Part shown: one piece after another, positions 48,601 to 50,236 of the stretch
How positions within the stretch are numbered: position 1 is the stretch's first letter
Layout: each line of letters opens with the position of its first letter
Made by a program: the position numbers and the translations under genes
The notes under the pieces: model-generated
What the model was told of the DNA's origin: nothing
What the model saw: only the letters and a program-made list of their open reading frames with translations
Database searches by the model: none
NCBI GenBank assembly: GCA_045595795.1
Contig: JAZOBC010000034.1
Location: 1 to 50,236, forward strand
DNA: 50,236 bases
Direction: 5' to 3'
DNA from: UMGS755 sp045595795
GTDB taxonomy: Bacteria; Bacillota; Clostridia; UBA1381; UBA9506

Positions 48601-50236
48601 CTCAATCTCTGTTTGGGTATGCATAAAGGAATACACTTCAATTGCAGACGTTGATGTAATTTCGTCCTGAATCAAAAGAGAATTATATTGATTCAAGAGA
48701 GCAAAACCACGCTTCACACTGCTGGGACCCATGCCCTCATAAGCTTCTGATAGATCCATCACCGCATAAGCTGCCTTGTCTGTTGTTTCATATGCCTCAA
48801 TTTTACAGTCAACATTTACATTCTGGTCGAGGCCGCCATTGGGATTGATGACCAAGGTATTCTGACCTTCTGCACGGTTTCTGTAACCACCTTGCCTACC
48901 AAGTTCATGCAAGGTTTCAATGGCATAATTGCCCAAACCAAGCTCACAAGCCCAGCGAACGCCCATGGCATCAAAAATATATGAACCAATATCGGTTTGC
49001 ATGTGAGAGCCAGTGTAATTTTGACCGGCTTTCACACCTAAAAACGAACCTTCTGTTCCTAACCAATCTCTGCGAATGGTCAACACCTGATTGACATCCG
49101 GAAAATAGGAGCTCTTTGGCATATACTGTTCAAAATCGTTATAACGCTCATCCGGTCGGTACGTCATCAGTGCAAAGAAGTCACCACCACCGGGCGTGTA
49201 ATTCTTTTGGTATGCTCCAAAGGCAGGATTGTCAAAATGCTCTGAAAGGAAGAAGAATGCACCACAGGCAACATATTGAAACAGCTGGCTGTCTCCGTAG
49301 TTATAGCAGCCCATAGCACCTGTCAGACCGATGGGATAAAACCCTGCACTGGCTACGCCCGGGTAGTTATCGAGCAACTCAGTATGATTCAACACATTTT
49401 TCATGTTGGCAAGGAACGGCAGTAGCGTAATACCGATACCGTAGTTCCAATAAGCAAAACCTTCTCTGTATTCACCGCTTTCATACAACACATTGGGAAT
49501 AACATGCCGTAATGACACCATGGCTCTGTTAAGGCTCTCATTCAAAATCGCATCATAAGCCGGGTCATCCCCCATGATTGCCAAGGCAACCGTACCCACA
49601 GCACTCATCATAACGGTTGACAGGTTATTATAGGACTGCGCATATTGAACATAAGGTCTTAATTCACGTAAAATGAACTCAATGCCGTTGTGCATCATGA
49701 TATTGCGTGCAATGGTCCTTTGTTGTGCTGACCAGTGGTTATACATAAAGTCATACACGAATGCCATATAACGAACCGTGTCACCAACAGTAAGGTATGA
49801 TCCGCTATCAATCCAGGAGTTTTGCAGCAGCAATACACTTTTCCAAATCCAATCTCCTACCTGTGCATCTTTTGTCACATTATAAACAACACTGGCCGTA
49901 GCAACTGTAGATACTGCTTTGGTTCCCTTTGGCTCTTTCGCCATAGCAGATGCTACCTCTCGCTTTAAAAGTGAAAGCGTTGAATTAAGATACGCATCGT
50001 TTTGGGAAACAGTTGCTAAGCTTTGCAGATAGTCTCCATTCATAAAGAGGCGTGGGTGGCCTGTTCCTGCTTCGCGAACCTGGCTCGCATAGTCAACAAA
50101 GCCTTCCTCGGGCTCTCTGGCTTCGGGAATATAGTTCTCTGCACTCTCGCTATAAAGTGCCTGCCAGTCTCGGTTGGTTAGAGATATCGACTCGATGTTG
50201 ATTGAAACCGTATCATTAGCCAGCTTGCCCTGTTCT
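45604..50236 (-). CDS. Heparinase II/III-type polysaccharide lyase-like surface protein (5' end outside window)
   Basis: At least 1543 residues; the frame stays open to the right edge. The true start lies outside: upstream of the ATG at 50043 the frame reads TGHPRLF, the usual opening of heparinase-like toroid domains. Visible parts: an alpha-toroid (QSYNNLSTVMMSAVG, YREGFAYWNYG), then the heparinase II/III beta-sandwich with GSHMQTDIGSYIFDAMGVRW. Two nearly identical laminin-G-like modules of about 182 residues follow, each followed by an Ig-like stretch, then a third diverged module (YNWAGTEEGDFIHALD) and C-terminal beta-domains with GTGKKTIKVCYG. It probably binds and cleaves a uronic-acid polysaccharide outside the cell; the substrate is unknown. 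No SLH or sortase anchor is seen at the C-terminus. Confidence 0.85.
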   Translation of the reverse strand, partial: EQGKLANDTVSINIESISLTNRDWQALYSESAENYIPEAREPEEGFVDYASQVREAGTGHPRLFMNGDYLQSLATVSQNDAYLNSTLSLLKREVASAMAKEPKGTKAVSTVATASVVYNVTKDAQVGDWIWKSVLLLQNSWIDSGSYLTVGDTVRYMAFVYDFMYNHWSAQQRTIARNIMMHNGIEFILRELRPYVQYAQSYNNLSTVMMSAVGTVALAIMGDDPAYDAILNESLNRAMVSLRHVIPNVLYESGEYREGFAYWNYGIGITLLPFLANMKNVLNHTELLDNYPGVASAGFYPIGLTGAMGCYNYGDSQLFQYVACGAFFFLSEHFDNPAFGAYQKNYTPGGGDFFALMTYRPDERYNDFEQYMPKSSYFPDVNQVLTIRRDWLGTEGSFLGVKAGQNYTGSHMQTDIGSYIFDAMGVRWACELGLGNYAIETLHELGRQGGYRNRAEGQNTLVINPNGGLDQNVNVDCKIEAYETTDKAAYAVMDLSEAYEGMGPSSVKRGFALLNQYNSLLIQDEITSTSAIEVYSFMHTQTEIEVAADGKSAVLTQGGKKMRAKLLSPANGTLLKMAADPLPGSPDVPGRADNSAFSKLAVHVTGVTSPTLALLLTPYNEDVTKEFSLDTLKPIREFEDYANYLVAHEDFEDLQEGAAVTTSPIVASTATGTVAKEASGNKYATGAVAWGNQSLYQVDLGTAAQNAKRLTIKMRILYEGGDLNTNINALGSGSNDELFRFGPRNAGAHELQSYFNSDGTYTSPPVMSNVGFVIGWNDLQIDLDFTNASSTTKGKYTVTVNGNKAFTDYQMISTATCLKTLGIGLKVDDVKIYSDTPCSSSFNIVGSESILAPTAGKIAKLDYKVMDLDGNQVSGITLSSTNLPEGIAIENNSLIVYGSIVKNGSFTLKATGSNGTIYGEKTVTVQPTVYYEDFEGLAEGAKVTTSPIAASTATGTVTKEESGNKYATGTVAWGKQSLYQVDLGTAAQNAKRLTIKMRILYEGGDLNTTINALGSAGNDELFRFGPRNAGAHELQSYFNSDGTYTSPPVMSNVGFVIGWNDLQIDLDFTNASATTKGKYTVTVNGNKAFTNYQMISTATCLKTLGIGLKVDDVQIYTGTDYVSPYALNGPETLVIPEEGKFSKIPYTVIENGAAVNDAVLSLSKAVSGVKVENNVLMISSSAEAPTFDIIAKNASGKIYNVKTVKLVNADFISAGKDFTTATMAAPVTVDLGDVAAKCGTVTLKGQYNWAGTEEGDFIHALDAAGSPLTIIRISVGQKAFYTYYNENGVSTSPRANYFGSAPYGEWTDFELTFDMTTGLYSLSVKEGDEWVLKTTRKLIGASTNAPTSIKFGAPIRNAVLCTGDEIAIVPEVTKIEIPGIGSKDYTMTATYSDGSAVSNLTVTTAATGFSTAGNKLTATAAANVAKIDVTFSDGFVSKTVQFETFKNYVLIDGAAYTEGINLGTGKKTIKVCYGSSDAAKVPYVVVAHYGADQCLLDTKVATSADGLTYAAELSAEVKAGDTIKIFKWVKDDLVPIEIPMEIK
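46898..47444 (-). repeat. Intragenic repeat, second (C-proximal) laminin-G-like module
   Basis: This 547-bp stretch matches 47747-48293 nearly base for base; the two are exactly 849 bp (283 codons) apart. Protein differences number about 13 in 182 residues and cluster in the first 45. See the other copy. Confidence 0.93.
47747..48293 (-). repeat. Intragenic repeat, first (N-proximal) laminin-G-like module
   Basis: Partner of 46898-47444. The long near-identity (for example both contain FNSDGTYTSPPVMSNVGF) points to recent duplication or ongoing gene conversion. Recombination between the copies would delete or add one 283-residue unit and keep the frame. Confidence 0.93.

Noticed and set aside
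50041..50043. ATG at 50043 as the start of the lyase gene
   Set aside because: The frame stays open to the window edge and the upstream codons read TGHPRLF, the conserved opening of heparinase-like domains. No ribosome binding site precedes the ATG.

Overview
The window reads as a chromosome segment from an endospore-forming member of the Clostridia (Bacillota), probably an uncultured gut-type anaerobe. The evidence is spoVT, a CpsBCD-type tyrosine-kinase module, SLH-domain surface proteins, the MEP isoprenoid genes ispD/ispF, a split transketolase, FeoAB iron uptake and an [FeFe]-hydrogenase-like protein. Strong Shine-Dalgarno sites and TTGACA/TATAAT promoters with 17-bp spacers are easy to find. 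I cannot assign a genus. No rRNA, tRNA, CRISPR array, phage or transposase gene was seen.

Layout. 1-3.4 kb: a large secreted SLH protein on the minus strand with a C-terminal membrane anchor. 3.5-10.2 kb: a plus-strand housekeeping run, uvrA-ispD-ispF-cysE-cysS-mrnC. 10.2-12.9 kb: a YitT membrane protein and a two-subunit transketolase. 13.1-15.7 kb: an unusual fusion of a sugar-isomerase-like TIM barrel to an acyl-CoA synthetase. 15.7-22.3 kb (minus): spoVT, folC, vanZ-like, then a BY-kinase phosphatase/kinase/adaptor set and a phosphohexomutase. 22.4-26.6 kb (plus): an AraC regulator coupled to a CBM9-like protein, a second SLH protein, an SDR reductase and an HPr-like protein without the phosphorylatable histidine.

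26.6-30.2 kb (minus): a tight six-gene operon, DRTGG - anti-sigma-type ATPase - HydS-like [FeFe]-hydrogenase homologue - DRTGG - PHP - YjbQ. It looks like a redox or H2 sensing module rather than a metabolic hydrogenase and is the most interesting system here. 30.2-31.3 kb: a repeat-rich, AT-rich island carrying an orphan membrane-protein gene between imperfect direct repeats. 31.4-35.2 kb (minus): addA and a small DUF1540 protein. 35.3-40.2 kb (plus): nfeD, an SPFH protein, cysK, feoA and feoB.

40.2-50.2 kb: a carbohydrate-related region. An AraC regulator is divergent from a creatininase-like hydrolase and an intracellular glycosidase-like protein, with overlapping promoters between them. 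A MATE exporter and a very large heparinase II/III-type polysaccharide lyase-like protein follow. The lyase runs off the right edge and carries two nearly identical internal modules.

How the genes work together: cysE (7.7 kb) and cysK (36.7 kb) give the two-step route from serine to cysteine, and cysS uses the product. Both AraC genes stand next to sugar-binding or sugar-cleaving genes and probably control them. Several start codons were moved from the longest open frame to the one with a properly spaced ribosome binding site (cysE TTG, yitT TTG, transketolase GTG, cpsC-like TTG, SDR GTG). All functional calls rest on motif reading; no database search was possible.
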